Source: Bacteroidaceae bacterium (GTDB taxonomy: Bacteria; Bacteroidota; Bacteroidia; Bacteroidales; Bacteroidaceae). Taken from it: a stretch of DNA of 64,000 nt. Every line of letters begins with the position of its first letter. Position 1 is the stretch's first letter. The notes under the pieces are model-generated. The model was not told the DNA's origin. It searched no databases and saw nothing but the letters and a program-made list of their open reading frames with translations. The position numbers and the translations under genes were made by a program. Of the stretch, positions 34,318 to 44,838 are shown one piece after another. The stretch lies in contig JAKSLR010000005.1 of NCBI GenBank assembly GCA_024401095.1, forward strand, positions 33,261 through 97,260. Reading direction: 5' to 3'.

Positions 34318-37300
34318 ATGATCTATTTTTTCCTTACCTCAGGCAATTCTATCATTGCCACTCAGTGTGAAAAGCAGTTCACACAGGAAGATATCGAGAA
34401 ACTGTGCTGGTTATTTGGCGATGCCAAAGCTGAAGCTGCATCAGAGCTTGAAGGCTTTTTCATCGGTCCACGTCGTGAAATGATTACTCCTTGGAGTACT
34501 AACGCTGTGGAAATTACCCAGAACATGGGTCTGACCGGTATTCTCCGTATTGAGGAGTATTTCCCTGTAAAGGATGAGAACGCAGAGTATGACCCTATGC
34601 TCCAGCGTATGTATAAAGGGCTTAATCAAGACATCTTTACCGTAAAGATTGAGCCTCAGCCTATCATTTTCATTGACAATCTGGAAGAATACAACGAGCA
34701 AGAAGGTCTGGCACTCAGCCGCGAGGAGATGGATTATCTGCTGAAGGTTCAGGACGACCTGGGCCGCAAGCTGACAGACTCTGAGGTATTCGGTTTTGCA
34801 CAGATCAACTCTGAGCACTGCCGCCACAAGATCTTCGGCGGTACCTTCATCATCGACGGTGAGGAGAAAGAGTCTTCTCTGTTCCAGATGATCAAGAAGA
34901 CTACCAAGGAGAATCCTCATCACATCATCTCAGCATACAAGGATAATGTAGCTTTTGCAGAAGGCCCAGTCATTGAGCAGTTTGCTCCAAAGGATCACTC
35001 TACTTCAGACTATTTCGTAATCAAGGATATTGAATCTGTAATCTCCATCAAGGCAGAGACTCACAACTTCCCTACTACCGTAGAGCCTTTCAACGGTGCT
35101 TCTACCGGTACCGGTGGTGAGATTCGTGACCGTATGGGTGGTGGTGTAGGTTCATGGCCTATTGCTGGTACCGCTGTTTACATGACTTCTTACCCTCGTA
35201 CCGAGGAAGACCGCGAGTGGGAAAACATTCTGCCTGTCCGTGAGTGGTTGTACCAGACTCCTGAACAGATTCTGATCAAGGCTTCTAACGGTGCCAGCGA
35301 CTTTGGTAACAAGTTTGGCCAGCCACTGATCTGTGGTTCTGTACTTACTTTTGAGCACCAGGAAAATGAAACCGATACCAAGTATGGATACGACAAGGTA
35401 ATCATGCTGGCTGGTGGTGTAGGTTACGGTACCAAGCGCGACTGCCTGAAGGGCACCCCTGAGAAGGGCAACAAGATTGTAGTAGTGGGTGGTGAGAACT
35501 ACCGCATCGGTCTGGGCGGCGGCTCTGTTTCTTCTGTAGAGACCGGACGTTACAGCAGCGGTATTGAGCTGAATGCCGTACAGCGTGCTAACCCTGAGAT
35601 GCAGAAGCGTGCCTACAACCTGGTCCGCGCACTCTGCGAGGAAGATGTTAACCCTATCGTTTCTATTCACGACCACGGTTCTGCCGGTCACGTAAACTGC
35701 TTGTCTGAGCTGGTAGAGGAATGCGGTGGTCTGATCAATATGGACAAGTTGCCTATCGGTGACAAGACCTTGAGTGCAAAGGAAATCATTGCAAACGAGT
35801 CTCAGGAGCGTATGGGTCTGCTGATTGACCAGAAGCACATTGAGCATGTACAGAAGATTGCCGACCGTGAACGTGCTCCTATGTACACTGTAGGTGAGAC
35901 CACCGGTGACGCACGTTTCTCTTTCCAGCAGGCTGACGGTGTACGCCCATTCGACCTGGCTGTAGAGCAGATGTTCGGTTCTTCTCCTAAGACTATCATG
36001 CGCGACAACACAGTAGAGCGCCACTATAGCGATGTGACTTACGACGAAAAGAACCTGAGCGAGAAAGTGGCACGCGTACTGCAGCTGGAAGCTGTAGCCT
36101 GCAAGGACTGGTTGACCAACAAGGTAGACCGTGCCGTTACAGGTAAGGTAGCTCGCCAGCAGTGCCAGGGTGAAATTCAGTTGCCATTGAGCGACTGTGG
36201 TGTAGTAGCCTTGGATTACCGTGGTGTAAAGGGTATTGCTACTGCACTGGGTCACGCACCTCAAGCAGCCCTGGCTAACCCTGCAGCAGGTTCTGTACTT
36301 TCTGTAGCAGAATCTCTGACCAACATTGTATGGGCTCCTCTGGAAGAAGGTCTGGACAGCGTAAGTTTGTCTGCCAACTGGATGTGGCCTTGCCGTGCAC
36401 AGGAGGGTGAAGATGCTCGTCTGTACACCGCTGTAAAGGCACTGAGCGACTTCTGCTGCGACTTGCAGATCAACGTACCAACCGGCAAGGACTCTTTGAG
36501 TATGACTCAAAAGTATCCTTCTGGCGAAAAGGTCATCAGCCCAGGAACCGTTATCGTAAGTGCTGGTGGTCAGGTAAGCGACATCAAGAAGGTAGTTTCT
36601 CCTGTCGTAGTAAACGACGAGAAGTCTACTCTCTATCATATTGACTTCAGCTTTGATGAGCTGGCTCTGGGCGGTAGCGCATTTGCACAGAGCAACAACA
36701 AGATTGGCGACAATGTACCTACCGTGAAGAACCCTGAGTACTTCCGCGACGCATTCAATGCCGTACAGGAGCTCATCAACAAGGGTTATGTAATGGCTGG
36801 TCACGATATCTCTGCCGGTGGTCTGATCACTACCCTGCTGGAAATGTGCTTTGCCAATTCAGAAGGCGGTATGGAAATCTCTCTGGATCAGATCAAGAGC
36901 AACGACATTGTGAAGATTCTGTTTGCAGAGAACCCAGGTGTAGTTATCCAGGTAAGCAACAAGCACAAGGCTGAAGTAAAGAAGCTTCTGGAAGAGGCAG
37001 GTGTAGGTTACGTGAAGCTGGGTGCTCCATGTGAGGAGCGTCACATTCTGGTAAACAAGGATGGTGCAACCTATCAGTTCGGCATTGACTACCTGCGTGA
37101 CGTATGGTACAGCAGCTCTTACCTGCTGGACCGCAAGCAGAGCTTCAACGGCAAGGCAAAGGAGCGTTTCAACAATTATAAGGAACAGCCTCTGGAATGG
37201 GTTATCGGCAAGGAATTCAGCGGCAAGATGAAGCAGATGGGTCTGGATCCAGACCGCAGAACTCCAAGCGGAATCCATGCTGCCATCATCCGTGAGAAGG

Positions 37301-38028
37301 GAACCAACAGTGAGCGCGAAATGGCTTACATGATGTACTTGGCAGGCTTCGACGTGAAAGATGTCATGATGACAGACCTTATCACCGGACGTGAGACACT
37401 GGAAGATGTGAACCTCATTGTATTCTGCGGTGGTTTCTCTAATTCCGATGTACTGGGCAGTGCAAAGGGATGGGCCGGTGCATTCTTGTTCAACCCTAAG
37501 GCAAAAGCAGCGCTTGACAACTTCTTCGCTCGTGAAGATACCCTGTCATTGGGTGTCTGCAACGGCTGTCAGCTGATGATTGAGCTGAACCTCATCAACC
37601 CAACCGACAAGAAGAAGAGCAAGATGCTTCACAACGACTCACACAAGTTTGAGTGCGGATTCGTGGGCTTGACCGTACAGACCAACCGCAGCGTAATGAT
37701 GAGCACCCTGAGCGGGAGCAAGCTGGGCATCTGGGCTGCACACGGTGAAGGAAAGTTCCACTTACCAATGCCTGAGGATCACTACAACGTGGTATTGAAG
37801 TACAGCTACGACGGCTATCCTGCTAACCCTAACGGATCTGATTACGGTGTTGCCGGTATTGCAAGTGCCGACGGCCGTCACCTGGCAATGATGCCACACC
37901 CAGAGCGTTCATTCTTCCCATGGCAGTGTGCTTATTACCCAGCAGAGCGCAGAAACTCTGACCAGGTAACTCCATGGATGGAAATCTTTATCAATGCACG
38001 CAAGTGGGTTGAAGCTAACAAGAAATAA
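34318..38028 (+). CDS. purL: phosphoribosylformylglycinamidine synthase, single-chain (large PurL)
   Basis: 1236 residues: the large form that fuses FGAM synthetase and glutaminase. It converts FGAR, glutamine and ATP to FGAM in purine synthesis. Motifs: SEHCRHKIFGG and AETHNFPTTVEPFNGASTGTGGEIRD of the synthetase half, and the C-terminal class-I glutamine amidotransferase with LGVCNGCQLM (Cys nucleophile) and MPHPERSFFP (His/Glu). Codon use is strongly biased, as in glk. The chromate transporter pair follows after 7 nt, so purL is the probable lead gene of that transcript. Confidence 0.97.
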   Translation: MIYFFLTSGNSIIATQCEKQFTQEDIEKLCWLFGDAKAEAASELEGFFIGPRREMITPWSTNAVEITQNMGLTGILRIEEYFPVKDENAEYDPMLQRMYKGLNQDIFTVKIEPQPIIFIDNLEEYNEQEGLALSREEMDYLLKVQDDLGRKLTDSEVFGFAQINSEHCRHKIFGGTFIIDGEEKESSLFQMIKKTTKENPHHIISAYKDNVAFAEGPVIEQFAPKDHSTSDYFVIKDIESVISIKAETHNFPTTVEPFNGASTGTGGEIRDRMGGGVGSWPIAGTAVYMTSYPRTEEDREWENILPVREWLYQTPEQILIKASNGASDFGNKFGQPLICGSVLTFEHQENETDTKYGYDKVIMLAGGVGYGTKRDCLKGTPEKGNKIVVVGGENYRIGLGGGSVSSVETGRYSSGIELNAVQRANPEMQKRAYNLVRALCEEDVNPIVSIHDHGSAGHVNCLSELVEECGGLINMDKLPIGDKTLSAKEIIANESQERMGLLIDQKHIEHVQKIADRERAPMYTVGETTGDARFSFQQADGVRPFDLAVEQMFGSSPKTIMRDNTVERHYSDVTYDEKNLSEKVARVLQLEAVACKDWLTNKVDRAVTGKVARQQCQGEIQLPLSDCGVVALDYRGVKGIATALGHAPQAALANPAAGSVLSVAESLTNIVWAPLEEGLDSVSLSANWMWPCRAQEGEDARLYTAVKALSDFCCDLQINVPTGKDSLSMTQKYPSGEKVISPGTVIVSAGGQVSDIKKVVSPVVVNDEKSTLYHIDFSFDELALGGSAFAQSNNKIGDNVPTVKNPEYFRDAFNAVQELINKGYVMAGHDISAGGLITTLLEMCFANSEGGMEISLDQIKSNDIVKILFAENPGVVIQVSNKHKAEVKKLLEEAGVGYVKLGAPCEERHILVNKDGATYQFGIDYLRDVWYSSSYLLDRKQSFNGKAKERFNNYKEQPLEWVIGKEFSGKMKQMGLDPDRRTPSGIHAAIIREKGTNSEREMAYMMYLAGFDVKDVMMTDLITGRETLEDVNLIVFCGGFSNSDVLGSAKGWAGAFLFNPKAKAALDNFFAREDTLSLGVCNGCQLMIELNLINPTDKKKSKMLHNDSHKFECGFVGLTVQTNRSVMMSTLSGSKLGIWAAHGEGKFHLPMPEDHYNVVLKYSYDGYPANPNGSDYGVAGIASADGRHLAMMPHPERSFFPWQCAYYPAERRNSDQVTPWMEIFINARKWVEANKK

Positions 38029-38035
38029 GTAGAAA

Positions 38036-38872
38036 ATGAACTTTTATATTGACAGTTTCCTAACCTTCGCCAAGATTGGTTCCTTTACCTTAGGAGGCGG
38101 CTATGCCATGCTGCCTCTGATAGAAAAGGAAGTGGTGGAGAAGAAGAAATGGATTAACTCCCAAGAATTCCTGGACCTGGTGGCTGTAGCCCAAAGTGCT
38201 CCAGGAGTCTTTGCTGTCAACATCAGCATTTTCATCGGCTACAAGATGAAGAAGATTCCGGGAGCCATCTGCGTAACTCTTGGCAGCATTCTCCCGTCAT
38301 TCCTCATCATTTTGCTGATAGCACTCTTTTTCACCCAGTTCAAGGACAATCCAATTGTTGAAAAAATCTTCAAGGGTATTCGTCCTGCCGTGGTGGCACT
38401 GATAGCAGCACCTACCTTCAAACTGGCCAAAGATGCAAAGATCAGCCGGTTTAATATCTGGATTCCTGTGGTCAGCGCCCTGCTGATCTGGCAGTTAGGA
38501 ATTTCACCAGTCTACATTATCATTTTGGCAGGATTAGGCGGTTATCTCTACGGTAGATTCTACACCGAAGATAAGCAGGCTGAGGAGATAGATCCTTCAA
38601 TTCTGGCAGAAGAAGCCGTACGCGAAGCCAAGAAAAAGCAAAAGGCTGTGGAAAAACTTGAGGCAGAAATCACAGAAGCTCAACGCTTGAAGGAAAAGGC
38701 AATGAAGAAAGAAGCCGAAGCCCAGAAACGTATTGAGGAAGCCAGAGAGAAAGCTGCCCTAGCTCAACAGGAAGCAGAAAAGAGAAAAGAAGTTGAACGT
38801 AAGATTAAGGGGGAAGAACCTACTTTATTCGACATGTTTGACCCAAGAAGAGTACGTGATGACAACGATTAA
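38036..38872 (+). CDS. chromate transporter half (short CHR) with C-terminal coiled coil
   Basis: 278 residues. The membrane half (1-185) begins FLTFAKIGSFTLGGGYAMLP, the CHR signature, with about five hydrophobic segments. Residues about 195-270 are a Lys/Glu/Ala-rich coiled coil absent from ordinary CHR halves. Split CHR pairs act as heterodimers; chromate export is the named function but sulfate or another anion may be the physiological substrate. It starts 7 nt after purL and is followed by its partner after 11 nt. Confidence 0.88.
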   Translation: MNFYIDSFLTFAKIGSFTLGGGYAMLPLIEKEVVEKKKWINSQEFLDLVAVAQSAPGVFAVNISIFIGYKMKKIPGAICVTLGSILPSFLIILLIALFFTQFKDNPIVEKIFKGIRPAVVALIAAPTFKLAKDAKISRFNIWIPVVSALLIWQLGISPVYIIILAGLGGYLYGRFYTEDKQAEEIDPSILAEEAVREAKKKQKAVEKLEAEITEAQRLKEKAMKKEAEAQKRIEEAREKAALAQQEAEKRKEVERKIKGEEPTLFDMFDPRRVRDDND

Positions 38873-38883
38873 TACAGAATGCC

Positions 38884-39471
38884 ATGATTTTTCTAAAGTT
38901 GTTTCTTTCCTTCTTTAAGATTGGTCTGTTTGGATTTGGCGGCGGTTATGCCATGATCAGCTTTATTCAGGATGAAGTAGTGCGCAAGAACGCATGGATC
39001 AGTTCTTCTGAATTTACCGATATCATAGCTGTCAGCCAGATGACACCTGGTCCTGTGGGCATAAACTCAGCTACCTATTGTGGCTATGCTGCCCTGATGA
39101 ATGACCTGGCTATGAATCCCGACGGACTGGAATGGATGGGAATTCTGGGAAGTGTGGTGGCAACATTCGCACTGATTCTTCCTTCCTTTCTTCTGATGTT
39201 AACCATCAGCATCTTCCTGATGAGATACCGTAAGCACCCGGTGGTTGAAATGGTGTTCAGCGGTCTCCGCCCTGCCGTGGTAGGCCTTTTAGCTGCGGCT
39301 GCAATCTTATTAATGACAAAGGAAAACTTTTCTGCACCAAACATCAATGTCTGGCAGTTTTGGATCAGTGTAGGACTGTTCCTGGCAACCTTTATCGGAA
39401 CCAGATATTACAAGATTCATCCTATCAAGATGATTTGTCTGGCAGGATTTGCAGGATTAATCCTTCTATAA
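38884..39471 (+). CDS. chromate transporter half (short CHR)
   Basis: 195 residues. It starts LFLSFFKIGLFGFGGGYAMIS and has VSQMTPGPVGINSATYCGY, the second CHR signature; five to six hydrophobic segments follow. It is the second half of the split transporter. No coiled coil is present. Confidence 0.9.
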   Translation: MIFLKLFLSFFKIGLFGFGGGYAMISFIQDEVVRKNAWISSSEFTDIIAVSQMTPGPVGINSATYCGYAALMNDLAMNPDGLEWMGILGSVVATFALILPSFLLMLTISIFLMRYRKHPVVEMVFSGLRPAVVGLLAAAAILLMTKENFSAPNINVWQFWISVGLFLATFIGTRYYKIHPIKMICLAGFAGLILL

Positions 39472-39480
39472 GATTAATAA

Positions 39481-39514
39481 AGAAGCCTGGGAAATTCTCC
39501 CAGGCTTCTTTATT
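39481..39514. terminator. terminator between the chromate transporter and the GH10-like gene
   Basis: AGAAGCCTGGGA (39481-39492) pairs with TCCCAGGCTTCT (39498-39509). T-rich on both sides but not a pure U run; it separates two convergent genes. Confidence 0.8.
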
Positions 39515-39528
39515 CTCCCTCTATTTCT

Positions 39529-41016
39529 TTATAGTTTAATCTTTTTCTTTGCTATCTTTGACTCATTGCTCATGTGGTCTAATGCCGTAACTATATATAC
39601 ATAGCTCTTGACACCATGCTCATAGGGAAGATTGCAGAATGTATCTGAGGTAATAGTCACAATGTGAGAAGGATCTTCCAGATTTATCTTATCTCCCTTA
39701 TTGAAGCGGTAGACTACATATTTCACCGCACGGTCCATCTCGTACTTGTATTTTGGAGCAGTCCAGAACAGCACATAGTCATTGCCCATTCTTACCGGCT
39801 TCAACTTTGTCACCTTCTTAGGAGCTGTCCCATCAATGAATGGCATGAGTGGCTGAAGAGCCGGATACTTGTGATACCTGGTCTTCAACATGGTACCATA
39901 GTTACCAGAATTCTGCACCACACTCAAGGCTGGCCACTGGCAAGAGCCCTGGATGTTGGCCAATGTGCGTTGTAATTCATATTTCCGAGCCATCTGATTC
40001 TGATTGTGGTCTACAGGGTCCTGAGCCTTCACGGTACGCTCTACATCCTGACCAATGAATAAAGGACGCTTTCCTGCATTACGGCTCCACCAGCGAATCA
40101 AGGTATCATAATCTGCTGCGTTATGGCCAATCTCCCAATAAATCTGAGGAATATTATAATCTACCCAGCCTTCATCAACCCACTTCAAGATATCTGCATA
40201 CAAATCATCGTAGTTCTGGGTTCCGTTGGTATTGCTTCCTTTAGGATCCGACTTCTGATTTCTATAGATACCGAATGGAGAGACACCGAACTTTACCCAA
40301 GGCTTAGTAGTGCGAATCATGTCGTGAATTTCCTTAATCAGGAGATTCACATTATCTCTACGCCAATCCTTTATGTCACGTATTCCACGGGAATTAGCCG
40401 CATAGGTATTCTGGTCAGGGATTTCTATTCCAGCTACAGGATAAGGATAGAAATAATCATCGATGTGTATTCCATCTACATCATAACGATCTACAATGTC
40501 TTTAATGACTGTACAGAAGAACTTGCGGTTTACTTCCTGGCCAGGATCGAAGATGATCATCTCATCGAACCAGAAAAAACGTTCCGGATGCTGCTGGTAC
40601 TGGTGAGTGGAAGCCAATGCTTTGGTACCCTTGGTCTTTGCACGATAAGGATTTAACCACGCATGAATCTCCATCCCACGCTTGTGGCACTGTTCTACCA
40701 TCCATGCCAATGGATCCCAATATGGATTTGGAGCTTGTCCTTGTACACCAGTCAGGAAACGACTCCAAGGCTCATACTTTGAAGCATAGAGCGCATCACC
40801 CTCCGGACGAACCTGGAACATGATGGCATTGATTCCACAACGCTGAAGCTCATCCAGCTGCTGAAGAAGGTTTTCCTGCATTCTCTGAGTACCCATTCCC
40901 TGGAACTGACCGTTCACACACTGAATCCAAGCACCACGGAATTCACGTTTTGGCTGTGCCTGCAACTGCAAGCCGGCAAACAGCAGAAGAATACATAAAA
41001 GATTTTTAAGTTTCAT
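39529..41016 (-). CDS. secreted GH10-like glycoside hydrolase (GHL10/DUF187, YngK-like)
   Basis: 495 residues from the ATG at 41016, which yields a proper signal peptide (MKLKNLLCILLLFAGLQLQA); a longer in-frame start overlaps the uvrA end. The catalytic barrel begins FRGAWIQCVNGQFQGMG and includes VDGIHIDDYFYPYP and FGVSPFGIYRN; a C-terminal fibronectin-type-III-like domain (about 400-495) ends the protein. Enzymes of this family are poorly characterised and probably act on cell-surface polysaccharides. It follows uvrA after 8 nt. Confidence 0.87.
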   Translation of the reverse strand: MKLKNLLCILLLFAGLQLQAQPKREFRGAWIQCVNGQFQGMGTQRMQENLLQQLDELQRCGINAIMFQVRPEGDALYASKYEPWSRFLTGVQGQAPNPYWDPLAWMVEQCHKRGMEIHAWLNPYRAKTKGTKALASTHQYQQHPERFFWFDEMIIFDPGQEVNRKFFCTVIKDIVDRYDVDGIHIDDYFYPYPVAGIEIPDQNTYAANSRGIRDIKDWRRDNVNLLIKEIHDMIRTTKPWVKFGVSPFGIYRNQKSDPKGSNTNGTQNYDDLYADILKWVDEGWVDYNIPQIYWEIGHNAADYDTLIRWWSRNAGKRPLFIGQDVERTVKAQDPVDHNQNQMARKYELQRTLANIQGSCQWPALSVVQNSGNYGTMLKTRYHKYPALQPLMPFIDGTAPKKVTKLKPVRMGNDYVLFWTAPKYKYEMDRAVKYVVYRFNKGDKINLEDPSHIVTITSDTFCNLPYEHGVKSYVYIVTALDHMSNESKIAKKKIKL

Positions 41017-41024
41017 TATCGTTT

Positions 41025-43826
41025 TTATTTTAGTTTTTCCATTAAAAACTGCCCAGTATAACTTTCCTTGCAAGCAGCCACATCCTCTGGTGTTCCTGCT
41101 GCCACCAAGTATCCCCCCTTGTTACCGCCATCGGGGCCCAGATCTATGATCCAATCGGCACACTTGATAATCTCCATGTTATGCTCAATGATCAAGAGGG
41201 AATGACCTCGTTTGATCAAGGCATCGAAAGCTTCAAGAAGCTTCTTAATATCATGGAAATGCAGACCGGTAGTAGGCTCGTCAAATATAAATAAGGTAGA
41301 GTCCTTCTTTTCCATGGCCAGATAATATGCCAATTTCACACGCTGATTCTCGCCACCTGAGAGCGTACTGCTGCTTTGACCTAATTTTATATAACCAAGT
41401 CCCACATCCTGCAATGGCTTTAAAAGTTGGACTATCTTTGTCTGCTTGTATTCCTTGAAGAATTCTATAGCCTGATTGACGGTCATGTTCAAAATGTCAA
41501 AGATATTCTTCTCGTGAAAGCGAACATCTAAAATCTCACTTTTGAAACGACGACCATGGCAACTCTCACACTCCAGAACCAGATCAGCCATGAACTGCAT
41601 CTCTACGGTTACTGTACCCTCACCTTTGCACTCCTCGCAACGACCACCGTCTGTATTAAAAGAAAAATGCGCTGGCGTGTAGCCCATCTGTTCACTTAGC
41701 GGCTGAGAAGCCATGAGCTTACGAATCTCATCATACGCCTTCAGGTAAGTTACAGGATTAGAGCGTGTAGATTTGCCAATAGGATTCTGGTCCACAAAAT
41801 CCACATTCTTAATAACGTCTAAATCTCCCTCAAGTGAAATATGCTCGCCTGGACGCTCGCTATTCTCATCCATGCTGCGCTTTAACGCATTGTACAAAAT
41901 AGTGCGGACAAGCGTTGACTTTCCACTACCACTCACTCCCGTAACCACGGTCATGACATTCAGTGGAATTTCCACGTCAATACCCTTCAGATTATTTGCA
42001 CGCGCTCCTTTTATCTTTAGACTACGATTCCATGGTCTGCGGCTAGAAGGAACCGGAATCTGCTCTTCTCCTAGAAGGTAACGCACTGTATAACTATCTG
42101 ATCCTGGCTTCAGATTACTCATGTCGCCTTGATACACAATGTTTCCACCCAGTCTTCCGGCATTTGGACCAATATCAATAATATAATCCGCCTTACGGAT
42201 AATGTCTTCATCATGTTCCACCACAACAACCGTATTACCTAGCTGCTGTAACTGGCGGAGCACGTTTACCAATCGGTCTGTGTCTCGGCTATGAAGCCCG
42301 ATGCTTGGTTCATCCAGAATATAAAGACTGCCCACCAAACTACTTCCCAAAGAAGTAGCCAGATTAATACGCTGACTCTCACCACCGGAAAGACTGTTGC
42401 TCAACCTGTTCAGTGTGAGATACTGCAAACCCACATCGCAAAGAAACTGCAATCGTGAATTGATCTCTTCCATCAGTCGATGCGCCACTTTCTCTTCTCG
42501 CTCCTCAAAATGAAGGTTCTGGAAAAACTCCTTTAGTTCATAGATAGGCAAATCTACCAGATCGGAGATGCTTCGCCCTGCAATCTTGACATAAGAAGCC
42601 TCTTTTTTCAGTCGCGTACCGTAGCAAGTAGGACAAACAGTCTTCCCTCTGTAACGAGCCAGCATGACTCTATATTGAATTTTGTACTGATTCTCCTTGA
42701 CCATCTGGAAGAAAGAATCAAGACAGACTTCCTCTACTGCCTCACCGTTCACTGTACCGTGCCACAGCAAATTCAGCTGTTCACGGGTCAATTCAAAATA
42801 GGGAGTAAAGATAGGGAAATCGTATTTTTCCGCTCTACGGATAAACTCTGTCTTCCACTCTCCCATTTTCTCACCACGCCAACAGACTACAGCACCATCG
42901 AAGATACTCAGGCTACGGTTAGGAACAACAAGTCCCTCATCAATACCCATGATCTTGCCGAACCCTTCACAAGTAGGGCAAGCACCTAATGGAGAATTGA
43001 AAGAGAATAACTGATCCGATGGTTCTTCAAACTTTATACCATCGGCTTCAAAACGGGTAGAGAAAGTATGAAGAATACCAGCAGGAAGGAAACGCATCAA
43101 ACAAGTGCCGTCACCTTCAAAAAAGGCTGTCTCTGCGGCATCTTCCAGACGTGACAGGCTCTCTTTCGTATCATCTACCATCAAACGCGCAATGACCAGA
43201 TAGATCTCTTTCGAACAATCTTCCGATGCATTTTTCTTGAGTTCATCCAGAAAATCTTCTATACGAACCACCTCTCCTGCCACTTCCACTCTGGAGAAAC
43301 CTTGTTTTAGGGAAATTTCCAGACTTTGTACCAACGTTCTATCGGCCTTACGGATGATAGGAGCAAGCATGAGGAAACGGGTTCCACGGGAATAACTATT
43401 CATGCATTCTACCAAATCCTCATTTGTATGTCGCTTGACAATATCTCCGCTGATTGGGGAATAAGTCTTGCCCAGACGGGCATACAGCAGACGCAAGTAA
43501 TCATAGATTTCTGTACTTGTTCCTACAGTAGAACGAGGATTTCTACTGGTAACTTTCTGCTCTATGGCAATAGCTGGTGGAATTCCTTCAATAAAATCAC
43601 ACTCTGGCTTACCCATTCTACCCAAGAACTGGCGAGCATAACTTGAAAGGCTTTCTACATAACGACGCTGGCCTTCGGCATACAAAGTATCGAAAGCCAA
43701 GGATGATTTTCCTGATCCAGAAAGGCCTGTCACGACGACAAACTTGTTTCTAGGAATACTTACAGAGATGTTCTTCAGGTTGTTAACCCTAGCACCTCGA
43801 ATATGAATATACTGTTGCTCCTCCAT
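41025..43826 (-). CDS. uvrA: excinuclease ABC subunit A
   Basis: 933 residues, the normal length. UvrA is the DNA-damage sensor of nucleotide excision repair. Two ATPase halves are complete: Walker [10 protein letters not shown] and GVSGSGKST, signatures [12 protein letters not shown] and [12 protein letters not shown], and the zinc modules [14 protein letters not shown] and CEECKGEG...CESCHG. A hairpin lies upstream at 43838-43869, after the zinc-peptidase gene; partial readthrough would place uvrA in one transcript with it. Confidence 0.97.
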   Translation of the reverse strand: MEEQQYIHIRGARVNNLKNISVSIPRNKFVVVTGLSGSGKSSLAFDTLYAEGQRRYVESLSSYARQFLGRMGKPECDFIEGIPPAIAIEQKVTSRNPRSTVGTSTEIYDYLRLLYARLGKTYSPISGDIVKRHTNEDLVECMNSYSRGTRFLMLAPIIRKADRTLVQSLEISLKQGFSRVEVAGEVVRIEDFLDELKKNASEDCSKEIYLVIARLMVDDTKESLSRLEDAAETAFFEGDGTCLMRFLPAGILHTFSTRFEADGIKFEEPSDQLFSFNSPLGACPTCEGFGKIMGIDEGLVVPNRSLSIFDGAVVCWRGEKMGEWKTEFIRRAEKYDFPIFTPYFELTREQLNLLWHGTVNGEAVEEVCLDSFFQMVKENQYKIQYRVMLARYRGKTVCPTCYGTRLKKEASYVKIAGRSISDLVDLPIYELKEFFQNLHFEEREEKVAHRLMEEINSRLQFLCDVGLQYLTLNRLSNSLSGGESQRINLATSLGSSLVGSLYILDEPSIGLHSRDTDRLVNVLRQLQQLGNTVVVVEHDEDIIRKADYIIDIGPNAGRLGGNIVYQGDMSNLKPGSDSYTVRYLLGEEQIPVPSSRRPWNRSLKIKGARANNLKGIDVEIPLNVMTVVTGVSGSGKSTLVRTILYNALKRSMDENSERPGEHISLEGDLDVIKNVDFVDQNPIGKSTRSNPVTYLKAYDEIRKLMASQPLSEQMGYTPAHFSFNTDGGRCEECKGEGTVTVEMQFMADLVLECESCHGRRFKSEILDVRFHEKNIFDILNMTVNQAIEFFKEYKQTKIVQLLKPLQDVGLGYIKLGQSSSTLSGGENQRVKLAYYLAMEKKDSTLFIFDEPTTGLHFHDIKKLLEAFDALIKRGHSLLIIEHNMEIIKCADWIIDLGPDGGNKGGYLVAAGTPEDVAACKESYTGQFLMEKLK

Positions 43827-43837
43827 TTAAAATGCTG

Positions 43838-43869
43838 AAAAGGCTCCTCGATAAAAAAGAGGAGCCTTT
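43838..43869 (-). terminator. hairpin between the zinc-peptidase gene and uvrA
   Basis: AAAAGGCTCCTC pairs with GAGGAGCCTTT around an A-rich loop. The leftward U tract is broken (TTTTCAGC), so it may be a partial terminator or attenuator. Confidence 0.65.
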
Positions 43870-43876
43870 ATGTTAA

Positions 43877-44743
43877 TTAAAGATTTGAGTAAGCAGGAGT
43901 AAAGGTATCACCTTCACTGACACGACCTGTAGTAAGTCCCTTTTTCAACCATCTGTGACGCTGAGCGCTAGTACCATGGTTAAAACTCTCTGGAACAGTA
44001 TATCCTCGTGCCTTCTTCTGAAGGTAATCATCTCCAATTTTCTGAGCAGCATTTAAAGCCTCTTCCAGGTCTCCATCTTCAAGTGATCCGAATTTCTGGT
44101 TGTCATGATAAGCCCAGACTCCAGCATAATAGTCTGCCTGAAGCTCCAAGCGGACACTGATTTGGTTACTTTCTGCCTGACTGACTCTTGACATCTGACT
44201 ATGAGCCTGACTTAGAGTTCCTAGCAAATACTGTACATGATGCCCTACCTCATGGGCAATGACATAAGCATAAGCAAAATCACCATCTGCGCCCAGGTCT
44301 CTCTTCATATTCACGAAGAAGTCCAAGTCCAGATACACACACTGATCTGCAGAACAATAGAAAGGACCGGATGAAGAGGAAGCATTACCACATCCACTTG
44401 ATACTGCACCCTTGAAGAGTACAAGCTTTGGTGCAACATACTGCTTGCCCATAGCTCTGAACTGCTCTGTCCAGACATCCTCTGTTCCTGCCAGAATCTG
44501 GCTGGCAAAGGTTGCTAGTTCTTCTTCCTCTGCAGTTGGAGTGTATTCTCCACCATCGGCTGTTGTAATGCCTGGGAAAGAACCAGACTGAGTAATGACA
44601 TCCAGTGGATTACCACCCATAAGCCATGTAAGCAAACCAACGATAATTAAACCGCCAATGCCTAATCCTCCTACAGCTTTGCCACCGCCCATACCGCGGC
44701 GGTCTTCTACATTCTGACTTGTTCTTCTACCATCAAGTTTCAT
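43877..44743 (-). CDS. neutral zinc metallopeptidase (YpfJ/KPN_02809 family)
   Basis: 288 residues with a single membrane span near residues 27-45 and an extracytoplasmic domain. The zinc site is HEVGHHVQYLLG with the third ligand in the ELQADYYAGVWA helix. The N terminus (MKLDGRRTSQNVEDRRG) matches the family start. Function is not established for this family. It has a full consensus promoter; uvrA lies downstream. Confidence 0.88.
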   Translation of the reverse strand: MKLDGRRTSQNVEDRRGMGGGKAVGGLGIGGLIIVGLLTWLMGGNPLDVITQSGSFPGITTADGGEYTPTAEEEELATFASQILAGTEDVWTEQFRAMGKQYVAPKLVLFKGAVSSGCGNASSSSGPFYCSADQCVYLDLDFFVNMKRDLGADGDFAYAYVIAHEVGHHVQYLLGTLSQAHSQMSRVSQAESNQISVRLELQADYYAGVWAYHDNQKFGSLEDGDLEEALNAAQKIGDDYLQKKARGYTVPESFNHGTSAQRHRWLKKGLTTGRVSEGDTFTPAYSNL

Positions 44744-44776
44744 TGTACTATTCTTTTTATTTTAATGCTTTTGCTG

Positions 44777-44807
44777 CAAAGTTAACAATTTATTTACAGT
44801 TTTCAAA
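44777..44807 (-). promoter_or_regulatory. promoter of the zinc-metallopeptidase gene
   Basis: TTTG (44804-44807) and TAACTTTG (44777-44784) read leftward with 19 nt between them: full consensus. The ATG is 34 nt downstream. Confidence 0.82.
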
Positions 44808-44838
44808 ACATCATCTCCTATTTTAAGCCATCAGGAAA

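Noticed and set aside
35152..36804. 550-codon open frame antisense to purL
   Set aside because: Explained by the codon bias of purL; Thr/Val/Leu-rich composition without recognisable domains.
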